The notes beneath the pieces are model-generated. The model was not told where the DNA came from. It was given only the letters and a program-made list of their open reading frames with translations, and ran no database searches. Below, in pieces: positions 36,160 through 47,939 of a DNA stretch of 64,000 bases (position 1 is the first letter of the stretch; each line of letters begins with the position of its first letter). This stretch comes from Ptiloglossa arizonensis (lineage: Eukaryota; Arthropoda; Insecta; Hymenoptera; Colletidae), in the NCBI RefSeq assembly GCF_051014685.1, contig NC_135058.1:8904811-8968810 (forward strand), written 5' to 3'. A program made the position numbers and the translations under genes.

Positions 36160-39100
36160 AATTTTGTGTTAAGATACTTCAGTTTTTATTAACTTCTCGA
36201 GGTCGAGAAGTATACGAAAATCTACTTTGAATCCTGAACACAAATTGTTCAACGTTTCCCTCGGTTGGAATTGCAGCGACGATCAAATTTCGATACGCTC
36301 GTGAAAAAAGTGAGTCACTCGGAGTATTCGAATACCAGTTCATCGGTGTATCACCCGTAACGACGAAAGGAGAAAAAGATTGGATAATATCAACGGTCGT
36401 AATGAATTGTCGAGTATAATAAATATTATCGAAGTTGAACAGCCGTAACTAGATGGCAGATAATGATAAGGAAGACGTTACTAATTTGCAATTAGTCTCG
36501 ATATAATTGCCGGTCGTTATTCGAACGCACAAGTGGCGCGGTTTCACTTACGAGCGAACAAATGAAAAGTGATGTCCAATCAAGACATTCGTCCGGCTCG
36601 TAAATTAAAATAATTAACCCAAGTGTACAACTTCGAGCGATCGCGAGTAGAAGTGGCTGTAAATCTATCGTTACGTGATATTTAATCATCGTTACAGGTA
36701 AAACGTTTCTTCTGTCCCGTCCCGACCGCTGGACTCGTTTGTTCTTAGAAAACGGCCGCAGCTTGTACCGCGCTCTTGTACAACTTTCCTTTTACACGCA
36801 TTAAGATTTTCAGATGTGTCCGTTGCCTCTTTACGGACGGTTGTCGGGAGTATACGCGATACCATCGTCGCCTGGAATCGACGAAAAACGATTTCACGAA
36901 ACGAGACGCGCGTAACGGTTCGTTCGATCGAGGTAAAATCGTGGCGAAAAATTAATTTTCTCACACAGGATCGTTTCTCGCCATCTCGTTCAAAACGGTC
37001 GAGTCTAACGCTCGATAAAGCTCCGTCGTACGAACGATGAAACGAAATCGAATCGTCGAAAGATTTATCGCGAGAGGTTCCCGGTTTCGGTCACCTTTTC
37101 GACCGGTGAACCGCGAAAACGATATACACGCGCGCGCGTATCGATGAATCTCAACCGTAAAAATAAAATCTTTTTCCACGGGTTACAACACGGGCCCCGT
37201 CGATCGTACGAGTGATATATCAAGAACGGGATTGAGCATAATACGCTATCCGGATCGTGTTAACATATAAGAGCGCGCGTACGCCGCGTCCGTGTACGTA
37301 GATAAACACCGAATGGAAATACAGGCGCATTGTGAGAATCGTAAAGGGCGAAAGAAGCGCGAAGCGACAAGGAGAGTGGGGGAGAACGAACGCGTGGGAG
37401 CGAGAACGGGCGATCGAGCACGGAGAGACGAACGGAGAAAGAGAGAGAAGAGACGCCCGAACGAGAAGAAGCGAGAGAAGGAGACAGGGTAGCCACAGAT
37501 GGGATCGAGCCGGTAGTATACGGTAGCCCCCGTGTATATCATTAACCTCATCCTCGTTTTTCGCCTCCGCCTCGTATACCCTCCTGTCCCATCGCCGCCA
37601 CCTTCGCCACCACCGGAGCTGCTCCGTGGCGCGGGAGAGCGTAGGTCTCAACGGTCCGATGAAACAGGAATGTCGCGTGTCTCGCTCTCGCGGCCAACCG
37701 GCCGTCTCTATGTCCCTCTCCAACGACCTTTCCCTCTCGTTCCGGATACCCCATGGCTTTGCCTGGCCGTCCCGCTCGTTCGAGCGACGATTCGCGTCGA
37801 GAGACGACGAGGAGGTCGGTTCTTCTTCTTTCTCCCTCTCGCTTACGTACATTCGACTCGACCGTTCTCGTTCCTCGCGTACCGTATAAATCCGTCCTGC
37901 TCCCACCGGTGTCGCTCACCGATTTTCCATCCCGCTCGGGTCTTCCCGACTGGTAGCGCGCGGCGGACCGAGCCAGCGTGCACAAACGAGTAATTAACTA
38001 TCTCCGTGTGGGACACGTGTTCCCAGCAATGCTCCCTCCGCTCCGCACCGGTCCGGTCCGGTCCTGTCCGGCGCCCCACCCGTTCTCGACTGTCCCCGGG
38101 CTTCTCGTCGTCCCGGTGTGCTTTCCGCGTTCCCCCCTCCCTTACGACGAACGCCATCGTTCGTTGGACCGTTCGGGGGACATCGGGACGCGCGTCGTTC
38201 TCGTTGTCGTCGTCTCTCTTTCGTTCTCTCCTGTCCACGGACACGTTGCCGCTGTCGTCCTCCATCCCGAGCCCGACGTTCACTGTTTGCACACACGCTC
38301 TTATGTTAATTCGGCTTAACGCCCCAAAGCCCTCGAGGGTCGCGGCTCGCTTCCAAAAATTACGACCGATCACGACGAGGGACCCCCGAGGTGGTCACGG
38401 ACGACCTCGTGGAAAATAATAGGGACCCCTCCCTCCCTCTCGTGACAGCGCTAGGGAGGGGAGAGAGATGTACGCGAGGGTCGGTTACCGGGCTGGGGGC
38501 TACCGACCGATTGTCGTTGGAATACTCGATGAGTGGTAACGAAGACTGGATTAGCGTTTCGGGTTTTACGTGTGACTTGACACCGCGATCGTAAACAGGA
38601 ATTTGATAATCCGATAGCCCCACGACCACTTGCGTCCTCGCTCGGAGCCATCGAAACAATACCGCTCGTGTTTCTCGGTGTTCGGTTTTTTTATTTATTT
38701 ATCGCTCCGATGGGGAAACCCCCTTCGATACGGAGCGGAAAATAGACGCGGTAGAGGGCAGGAGAACTAGAGAGACGAATATCTGGGAACGTATAAACGA
38801 AAGAATGATCACACATTTGTGGGTGGTTGTTGGTACGAGTACGTACAATTAATAAGGAGAAAAGTCGTAACTCGAAGATACGGGTGAGTGTTTTTCCAGG
38901 AACCGAGGCACGGAATAGAATAAGAAAAAATTCCTACACGATTCGTACAGAGGTTCGACGTTGAAATTTTCGACGCTTTCGAAAATGTGGAATCACGCGA
39001 GTTCGAACGATATTTCGAAACAGGGGACGCCGAACCGTGTCAGCGTTCGTACGCAAATAAAAGATCAAAGAGAACTCGGCGGTTTTCGAGCGATAGTAAA

Positions 39101-40250
39101 CCGGGATCACGTTGTATAATACCGTAATCGCAGCTGGGAGAATGTGGTACGTGAATTGGAACGAAAAGAGCCTATTATGCGTAGGAATTCGCGCTGGATA
39201 TCTTCGACGTTACATCGGTGTCTGTGGAGAAACAAAAAAAAAAGGAGACTGTAAAGAAAAAGAAAGATAACCGTGAAGTAATCTCGGATTCGAGAAGTTT
39301 CCGAAATGTGTGTACATTTTAAGCAACGAAGTATAATATCTCCGCAACGTGATCGAGAAATGTGGGATCCGACGCGAGTGATACGTCCAAGTACGAGTTT
39401 CAAACCGAATACATTTACATTTAGGGACGCCAAAGGACGGATTATTAGCGAAGCAACGAGACTCGAATATCTCAACAGGTTCCTCTCGAAGTAACGTGGC
39501 ATACTTAGGCATAGTAGAATCTCGAGTAAACGGAGTTTCGATTGTCCATGATCTCGGTAAAACGGAGTAGACGATGAGTATAGAATGTGAAAGATTTGTC
39601 GCCAAAAGGATTGCTTCGATTTTGACGACACGGCAAAAGAAAATTCATTATGGTTAAAAGTTGCGAAAAGGGCCCTTTCAGATTGCAAAATGAACAGAAT
39701 TGAAAGTGCGATTATAGAAATGTTTTACACGCGTGTAACCGTTTCGCGAAACATTGTACTCCTGTACATTGGAATGACTTTACAACACGGGTTCGATAAA
39801 TAATTAAAATTACATACTCGAAATGTTCTCGAGGAAACGCGAAGCGTGTACCTGGAGCTTGATCATTTTGTCGAGCATATGTATCTTTAGCAGCGATCAA
39901 TCATTTAGTGGTTTCGAGTTGGATACTGTTTCGTAGACCAGTCGGAGCAGCCTTCCGTTATTAAGCAGCAGTTTATATAAATAAATTTTCACACCGTCCA
40001 AGAAGTTCGCGACGAGAGATCGTTAAGAACTCGTAGCGGTAAAAATTGTACAAGTTCCGTGTACAATTTTAATTTCCATCTCGAACGCTTAAATAACGCC
40101 CAATTAAAATCCCAGGAGAACGATCTGCGACGATACGTTCAAAAAATTGATTTCGAGATTCGAAGGATGCTTCGTACTTTCGACGATTACGATTATACCG
40201 TGAAAGAAAATACATTTTCCGGAAATGTAAGAATTCGCTGCTCGTAAACT
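36160..40250. other. gro: intron segment without recognised gene
   Basis: 36.2-37.2 kb is AT-rich unique sequence. 37.2-38.7 kb is CpG-rich with many overlapping open frames on both strands (up to 228 codons on minus, 37220-37906) that are Arg/Ser-rich and mutually overlapping, which is what GC-rich noncoding DNA gives. 38.8-40.2 kb is AT-rich; the minus 193-codon frame at 39107-39688 matches no family I know. Confidence 0.45.
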
Positions 40251-40257
40251 CATTTTA

Positions 40258-40422
40258 CAGGTTGTTCGATAAGTTTGTGTAAAAAAAATACTACGACGAA
40301 CGAGTCAACGAACGAAACTTCGCACACGTTTATGAAACAATAGTACCGTCTTCGGAAAAATAAAACAACGAACCCAATAGTTCAATTTCTTATAGAACGA
40401 CGAAACTTATCGTGCAACCTAT
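40258..40422. mobile_element. mariner-type MITE (non-autonomous, about 165 bp)
   Basis: Seen: the left end CAGGTTGTTCGATAAGTTTGTG begins at 40258, right after TA. The right end at 40401-40422 is its inverted counterpart (AAACTTATCGTGCAACCTAT) and is followed by TA one base on. The arms match at most positions over about 20 bases. Known: AGGTTGTYCGATAAGTT-like terminal repeats and TA target sites characterise mariner elements. The interior is 120 bases of A-rich sequence without any transposase remnant, so it is an internally deleted or MITE copy. Confidence 0.75.
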
Positions 40423-40934
40423 TACACAGAAAATATAATACAAATGGATCGCTCGGGTTCCTACCGCGTGGACACCGAGTCACGAAAGACTTTCGAATCG
40501 ATCGTACGGTAAACAACGACCGAAAATACAAACGTGACCGCCGCGTCAACGAACGGGCTCGAAAAGTTCGAAAAAAAAAAAGAAGAAACAAAAAAGAAAA
40601 AAGAATAAACAAACCCGGACGAGGTCGAGAACGATGAAACGAATCGCGAGAGAGAGCGTTGTTAAATTTAATTATCCGTGACCTATCCGCTCGAGAAACT
40701 TGAAATTCAATCGAGAAAGCGCTGCCACTGGCACGGTCCCCGAGTAACGATGAAGTTTTGGCAACCGGAAAACTGTGACCGATGGCACCGAAAGCATTGC
40801 GGAAATCGGTATAAATAGATCGTCAACTCGCGAGCCAAGTATTTCCCCGAGACATTAACACACGCGCGCGCGCGCTCGCGCGGGCTCCCGGTGGGAAGAT
40901 CGCTCGAGCGAGAATCTCAATGAAATTAATAGTA

Positions 40935-40957
40935 CGTTCTCGCGTTGCGCGAGAACG
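40935..40957. repeat. perfect 10-bp inverted repeat with 3-base loop
   Basis: CGTTCTCGCG at 40935-40944, TTG, then the exact reverse complement at 40948-40957. Confidence 0.95.
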
Positions 40958-41779
40958 AACCGTGGCTACTTTACGTCCGTCCGCGTTAACTAAATGCTTC
41001 ACGTTCGCGCGCGAGACGAAGGCGGGAACACATGCAGCGCGCCGATTATTTCTAGAAACTCGAACCACCGAACCGGGACGCGATAATTTATTCGCAGCCG
41101 GTCTCTCACCGATTCTCCCGGTATAACGAGGAATTAACACGGAATACGATTCAATTATACGGTGAAAAGCAGCGGCGCGCGAGCTTGATCGATATCCGAA
41201 CGAGAGATAAAACCGTAGACGGGACGAAGACGAAAAATCTCCACGAGAATGAAAGACGAGTCTCCCCCACTCCGAGTCGCCGGTTCCCCCACCACTTCGT
41301 CGTCAGCGCGCGGTGGTGGTGGGGGAGAGAAGGGGCCGGTAATACATCCGATTGCTTTAATGCGGATCCACGATAACGATCTAAAAGCGGAACCCAACCG
41401 AGGGTGAACGTAGTTCTTTTTTTTTTCTTCTTCTTCTTCGCTCGCGCATCTCTCTATTAGCGGTGAGCTGCCGCCGCGGCGTTTTCGTGCCAATTTTCCA
41501 TTCTTACGAGCGGCGGTAAGATGATTGGTCGGTCGGGGGCAACGGCACTGGGCGTCGTTCTGTCGCGACCCCCTTTTTCCATGCATTATTCTTACGTACG
41601 TCGATGGCGAAAGAAGCGGCTGTTACGTTCGAATAATTCTACGTCGCGACCTCTTGGCTTTTCACCGGGCTGGAACACGCTCCGGTTTAACAGCGAGTCG
41701 CTGGACGGACCCACACGGAGTCCATGGAATTTTCCAGTAAGACCTCTAAGGAGTTATTTACTTAAACGTTTTTTTCTTT

Positions 41780-42010
41780 TTTTTCTTCGTGAAGAATTTT
41801 TACGGCGAATTATCTTTTACGCGATGAATTTCTCTTGGCTTGAAAATTTTCTGTAAATAATTTCTATGGCGAATAATTTTTTTCGTAAAGCATTTCCACG
41901 GCGAATATTTCTTTCGCGATGAATTCACTTTATCCTGAAGAATTTTTTTCGTAAATTATTTCTACGGTGAATCATTTTTTTGGGGGATGAATTTTTATCG
42001 TAAAGAACTT
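41780..42010. repeat. degenerate AT-rich repeat
   Basis: Repeated GAAGAATTTTT, ACGGCGAAT, TTTCGTAAA and GCGATGAATT motifs at irregular 40-60-base intervals. This looks like an old, decayed tandem array directly before the 162-bp array. Confidence 0.65.
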
Positions 42011-42439
42011 TTTGGGTGTAGAGTGATGAACAGTCACGATATCCAGATTCCGGAAAAATCGAGTTTCTAAAGACAGTCGGGTATCAATTCAATACCGTAC
42101 ACCATAGCTATTATTAGAGCAAACTCTCGAGAAACAAGCAATTAACAATTGACAGTACGGATTGTCAATCTATAGTTGTTATCTAATGACGACACAACGA
42201 AGACACTGATCATTTGTAACTGATCTAACGGAGTATATTTTAAGATTCTTCAGAAGTGATTTTAAGAACATTTTCCTCTCAAAAGTTACGAGCAACGATA
42301 GCTCGAAAGAATCCACATCGATATATAGTACTTGTACCGCTCGAAACATATCGCGTTTTAAAATGACGAGTTTGACGATACCTATTCTACCCTAATGGCT
42401 TCAAGTATCACCCATACGTCTATTCGTCCATGACAATCA

Positions 42440-43300
42440 TCCTAGAGTCTGTCTGTGTCAGCCGTACACAGATTCGTCCACGAAAACTCGTCTATCCTTG
42501 TGGTCCTCGATGTTACCCGTGGATCGAGTTCGTCCACGACAACTACCCTAGTAGCTCTTGTCTTAGCTACAGACAAGTTTGTCCACGAAAACTCGTCTAT
42601 CCAACCTAGTCCATCCTAGAGGGTCCCCGTGTTAGCCGTACATCGGGTCTATCCACGACAACTATTCTAGTAGCTCTTGTCCCAGCTCTGGACAGATTTG
42701 TCTACGAAAATTCACCATCCTTGTTAGTCTAGGCTCCCCATGTTAACCATACACAAATTTGTCCACGAAAACTCGTCTACCCTACTTCTTCCATCCCAGA
42801 AGGTCCATGTCTATTCAAGACAGCTATTCTAGTAGCTCTTATTCCAGCTCTAGATAAGTTCCTTCAGGTAAACTCATCATCCTAGTTAGTCTAGACTCTG
42901 TATGTTAGTTATACAAAGATTTGTCAGCGAAAACTCGTCTATCCTACTTCTTGCATCCTAGAAGGTCCATGTCTATTCACGACAGCTATTCTAGTAGCTC
43001 TTATTCCAGCTCTAGATAGGTTCCTTCACGTAAACTCACCATCCTAGTTAGTCTAGACTCTGTATATTAGTTATGCAAAGATTTGTCAACGAAAACTCGT
43101 CTATCCTACTTCTTCCATCCTAGAAGGTCCATGTCTATTCACGACAGCTATTCTAGTAGCTCTTATTCCAGCTCTAGATAAGTTCCTCCAGATAAATTCA
43201 CCATCCCACTTACTCTAGACTCTGTACGTTAGTTATGCACAGATTTGTCAACGAAAACTCGCCCGTTCCAGTTAACTTCCAAAGTTATTAATGCATCGAT
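42440..43300. repeat. 162-bp minisatellite
   Basis: CGAAAACTCG occurs at 42481, 42586, 42766, 42928, 43090 and 43252; the last four are exactly 162 bases apart and the first two spacings are 105 and 180. Units share GACAGCTATTCTAGTAGCTC, CTTATTCCAGCTCTAGATA and AGAAGGTCCATGTCTATTC. The left side is more diverged than the right. Confidence 0.93.
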
Positions 43301-46300
43301 TCGCCCACAAAATTCTCCATTTTACCCAATGGCTCTCGGTGCTAACCATACAACGGTTCGTTGGCGAAAATCTAACCTATAATCCTCGGTTTCGCTTCCG
43401 CTCAGCTCCGGGTTCGTAACACGAATAAGAGGTCCCGAGCTAACTGCCAACGTTCATGTTTTATTGCACTTGATATTACACGCGATAGGTTGGGAACGCT
43501 CCACTTTATCGCGGCCAGAATCAATAGAATACTGTTTAAACGAAAACCTTGAAGCTTCCACGACTTCGGTTCTTTTTACGATTAAAACTACGAATCGTAG
43601 GTGCGAGTCGGTGATGTTCGTGCGGAGATAATTTCTAATGGTGTGTTCTTGCGTAGCAGTGACAACAAAGAACGCGAAGCACTCGAAGAGGTGTGTGGCT
43701 CCTTCAACGATGAGAAACATTTCGAGTGCAACGCGTCGGATAGATGGAAAAGAGGCTCGAGAACTGTTGGAGGTAAATAGAAAATCCATTTTCTATTTTA
43801 CATTTCCTCGAAGATTCGAATCTTGATAAACGTTGCAGAGATATCCGTGAAATTGTCAATATTATAGAATTTTTCACCGTAATCTCGTCCCACGCACCGA
43901 ACGCCAAACTGTAAAGCCATTTTACTCGAAACATTTTTCAAACCGTTTGACACCGATACTACGGGAATCAATGGATCGATTGACTCGAAATTTGTAAAAG
44001 TTTCTTTTTTTTTTTCGACGCTTGTAAAAAATTTCAAAATTCGGTGGAGAAACTCGTACGTTTTTGTTTTTTTTTTATGCGTGCTTTTCTTTTTTCATTT
44101 ATTTTCGCGCACACCACATTTGTGCGCAACGCGAATCTTTTTTATTTTTTTTTATCCTTTATTTACGAGGATCGTAACAAGAGTCATCGTACATCGACCA
44201 CGGAGCTAGCGTTTTCCTGTACGCGTTCCACGCAACGATCCATTATTTCAACGAACTCAATTATATTTGCAAAAATTGTCGGAGCTGGATACAACGTGAA
44301 TAAATGTACGCACAGAATTTAAAACAGACGTATTCGATAAATTTCTAAGAAAAAGAAAAAGAAATCTCAGAATCACGTTATCCAATTTCGCATATAGCTA
44401 AGACACCTTGTATCGCCATTGAGGGAACTACGTACGTTAGCAGAATTTTAGTGGAAAGTCCACGTAACCGGTACACGTAACCGGTGTATCGAAAAACGTT
44501 AAACCCGTGTTCAGTGATTTGCGTAAACACCCAATGATCCAGAAGATATTTTACTCGTGTCGATACGTTACGTATCATTGACGTTAGTACCGCCACGTTG
44601 GATATCTAAATTCCCGCTAGACAACGCTCGCGCACGGTTTTTAATTCTTCGTAGGAAATTTTTGCGAATCGCCGATAAAACCGTTCTCTCGGAACGTTGG
44701 AACGGTGTTGTTGAATTTTACCGGGACACCGATCCGTTGCCACGGCGCAAAACGAAACGAACAGGTGCGAATACGCGTCGAGGCAACCCGTAGAACCGAA
44801 ACACGAAATTTAACATACTGGCGTACACTTGTTGTCGGACGTTTTCCACGTACCATTTTTTATTAATTAATAAATACAGGTGGATCGCAAACGCGTCGAG
44901 TCGCCGTAACGGCCGTATAAATACGCGAGGAGCGTGTGCTGTTCGACGATTTACGGTCGCGTACGTAGCTACGTACATACGTACGTGTACCCAGCCCGGC
45001 CGTATCCTAAAGCGGCGAAACGATATCCCGAATGTTGTCTAGCGAGTTTCCAGCGACGGCAGTGTCACTGTCCTGCGCCAGAAAAAGAAACTGATTAGTG
45101 TCCGTGCGCTAGTCGAAGCCAAATATTTGGACGTTTCTTTCCCTTTCCCTTCGTGCCACCGCCGTGTAGACGAGAGACGGGTATCCATGACAACGCCGGC
45201 CTAAGAGAATACAAACGGGGAGAAGGAGACGGAGACGGAGACGGAGAAGGTGTACACACACGTACACAGCCGCATACTACCGAGTGGCTCGACGAACGTC
45301 CGGCAAATATTTGCATAGCGCGGCGGGTTTGCGGAAAACCAGTGTGCCGCCGGCCAGCCGCGGCAGACGTATTCAGAAAGAATGTCGCTGTGAGCTCGTG
45401 TACGTGTACACAGAAGCCTGGGAGCGTTGGAAATTCGCAAGTGTGTCGTTCCAGGATCTCTTGAAAAACGGCTGAACCTTTTTCCATCGCGCGGGACGAC
45501 TCCTGATCCCGTAGCGGTCCGAAGCGAAAGAAGAAAATCCCTCGAGTGTTTCCCCCGCTCGGCGGCAGCACCGTAGCGGTCCCTTCTTCGCGGACCGGCT
45601 CGTTCCACCTCCGCGTCGCGAACGTGGAATTCTCGGCCGTAAAAAGATTTCTACCCCGCCCGTTGGTATCAGCTTCGCGATGAAATCTTCCGCTTTCGCG
45701 CCACGTCGCCTTTAACTACCGAATCATTATCCGTTTCTTCGCGATCGCGGTTTTCCGTTTACACGTGCACTCGTGTACGCGTGTACGTCCAGTTCGGAAG
45801 TGTACACGGTCGAATTATCTCGCCGGAATATCGAAGATACGCGGGAATGCACGCCACGTTCGGGTCCGCGCGGGGAAGCCCGATAGCGGAATCGAATGTT
45901 TCTCGAGATCGTAAAAGTGCGAAGATCCCGAGATCGACTTCCCCCCTTTTTTAAATTTCGAGTGTACACGGGGGGCGTGGTTTCGCGCGACGGGTTTGTT
46001 TCTTCGTGCGAGCGAGTCCGACCGGCTTCCGAGAAACGATTCGTACCGTTTCCGTATTTTAAACTTCGTAGGGAAACGTAAACACCGACCAGGAGGTAAA
46101 GTGACCTTTAGGAAGTACGTTCCAGTCGCGTTCGTACGATGGAGACACTCAACTGCGTTCTCCTCGGTTTTCGTATCTTTAACGGTGGAGAAAATAATTA
46201 AATATTCCTTTTACGTGGACCGAGCAGTGTATATATATGTTTCTTTTTTTTACCGTCCCGACTTCGTTACGCGATTCAAGACGCGTGCAACGGGTCGAAT

Positions 46301-47572
46301 AACACGTGTTTTTGATCTATCCTCCGCCGCGGAACGCCGCAAACATCGCCAATAAATTAGTAACTGCTTCCAACTCCGAATAAATGATTCTCATCCGTTC
46401 GTACGAACGGTTACAAGCGACGCCCGAGGCGCGCGGAACCGCGCGGTTGCAACGTTTGAGAATCACTGCACGGCGCTGAAACCGGTGGCGAATTTATCGC
46501 CAATATTCCCGGCAATATCTCGTAAACGGTGGATCAAAACTGCATGTTATTTGGTTTCTGGCGTCACCTCTCGTGCGCGCCGTCAGAGGGCTATGAGCGA
46601 GCGGTAACGGATTCCCGCGAGTTCTCAACCGGTGCTATATAAATTCCTACGGGCAGAAAATCCTTTTCAACGTCGAATGTCTCCCGACGTGTGTACGTAG
46701 CAGGTCTGCTGGGTAAGCGTTACCGATAAATTCGCAAGATAAATTCGATAGAATTAACTTCGCGTAACCCACTTGCACCGTTCGATGTACCGATACGTCA
46801 TAACCTAACTTTCCAGATATCACGGATGACGTACCGACACGACGCACGGACCGAGTGCTATCCATCGGATGTAATTCAACGCGCGTGTGTGTATTCTTCT
46901 TGACTCGCGCACGCGCACGCGCGTCGGGAACGAAATTGAAAGATTACTTTCGCGATTTTGTCACCGAATTCGAAGCAGATTCAATTGCCAATTGGACGAT
47001 ATTTCTCGCAAAGTTTAGTATCTTGTCTCGTTAGAAGTTCTTCCATCGATACGATCGCAATTTCTTTGTATCGGTACCGTTGAACGCAATTGTTTATTAT
47101 CACCGTTAGTTTTACAATTCGTACAGACTCGCGACACACGGGTCGAGCGCTGTCCGTTCAGCGGATAAATAAAAGTCTCAGCGGTGGGATGCGAAAAAAC
47201 GAACGCGAAAGTAAGAATTGAATTCCGCAACCGGACATCTTGTCCCCGAACCAACGAGTCTCATTTTATTCGAATTTCGGTGAAGCGTATCCCCGAATCG
47301 ACGATTTTCGCGGCGTCGATGTCCGCGTGGGATAATAACCGTTCCCCCGCCCCGGCCGCGGTGAGAAATTACAGAGTCCCAAAGCGCCAGGATTAAAGGA
47401 CAAAAGAGCGAAGAGACGCGGGAGCGAGAATGGCGATCGAGGATACTCGTTAAGTGTATATCCAGCGTGCGTGCTGCCAGCAGCGATAAGTAATACCACG
47501 GCCGATTGTGAGTCTTGGCCCGAGGGCAATTTTACGGGGCGGTGGAGAGAGAAGGACAACGATAGAGGAAAA

Positions 47573-47604
<32 letters not shown>

Positions 47605-47900
47605 AATGTTCGCAGTCACGGAAGAGGAGTCATGGAAACGAAATACTCCGGTGTGCGGCCGTGATGTAGGAGCAGGAGCACAGCGCGCAGCCCAAAGAGG
47701 GGGGAACACGACAAACTGCCAAGCCTAATGCCAATTAGTGCCATTCTCCTGTACGAGCAGGTCCGAGGGGACTTCAAGAGGCTTCCTCGGACTTTCTTTT
47801 TCCCCTGCCACCTTCCACCCGAGGTTTACAAAGCGGTTAGGCGTATTTATCGCGCTACATACACGCACACGTATATACGCACGCACGCAAGCCGGCGTAC
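43300..47900. other. gro: intron segment without recognised gene
   Basis: Unique mixed sequence. A tandem CACGTAACCGGT pair lies at 44460-44484, and a perfect 16-base palindrome GTACGTAGCTACGTAC at 44961-44976. Open frames are short or overlap on both strands. Confidence 0.45.
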
Positions 47901-47906
47901 ACGCGA

Positions 47907-47935
47907 ACGTACGAACGAACGAACGAACGAACGAG
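47907..47935. repeat. (CGAA)n microsatellite
   Basis: ACGTACGAACGAACGAACGA-type run, the same motif as at 4742-4774. Confidence 0.88.
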
Positions 47936-47939
47936 CGCT

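Noticed and set aside
37220..37993. Large overlapping frames on both strands (228 and 153 codons)
   Set aside because: Arg/Ser/Pro-rich in every frame, as expected from GC-rich noncoding DNA; no domain, no splice-bounded exon pattern.
39107..39688. 193-codon minus-strand frame
   Set aside because: Not low-complexity, but resembles no known family and a frame this long is expected occasionally by chance in 64 kb; kept only as unproven.
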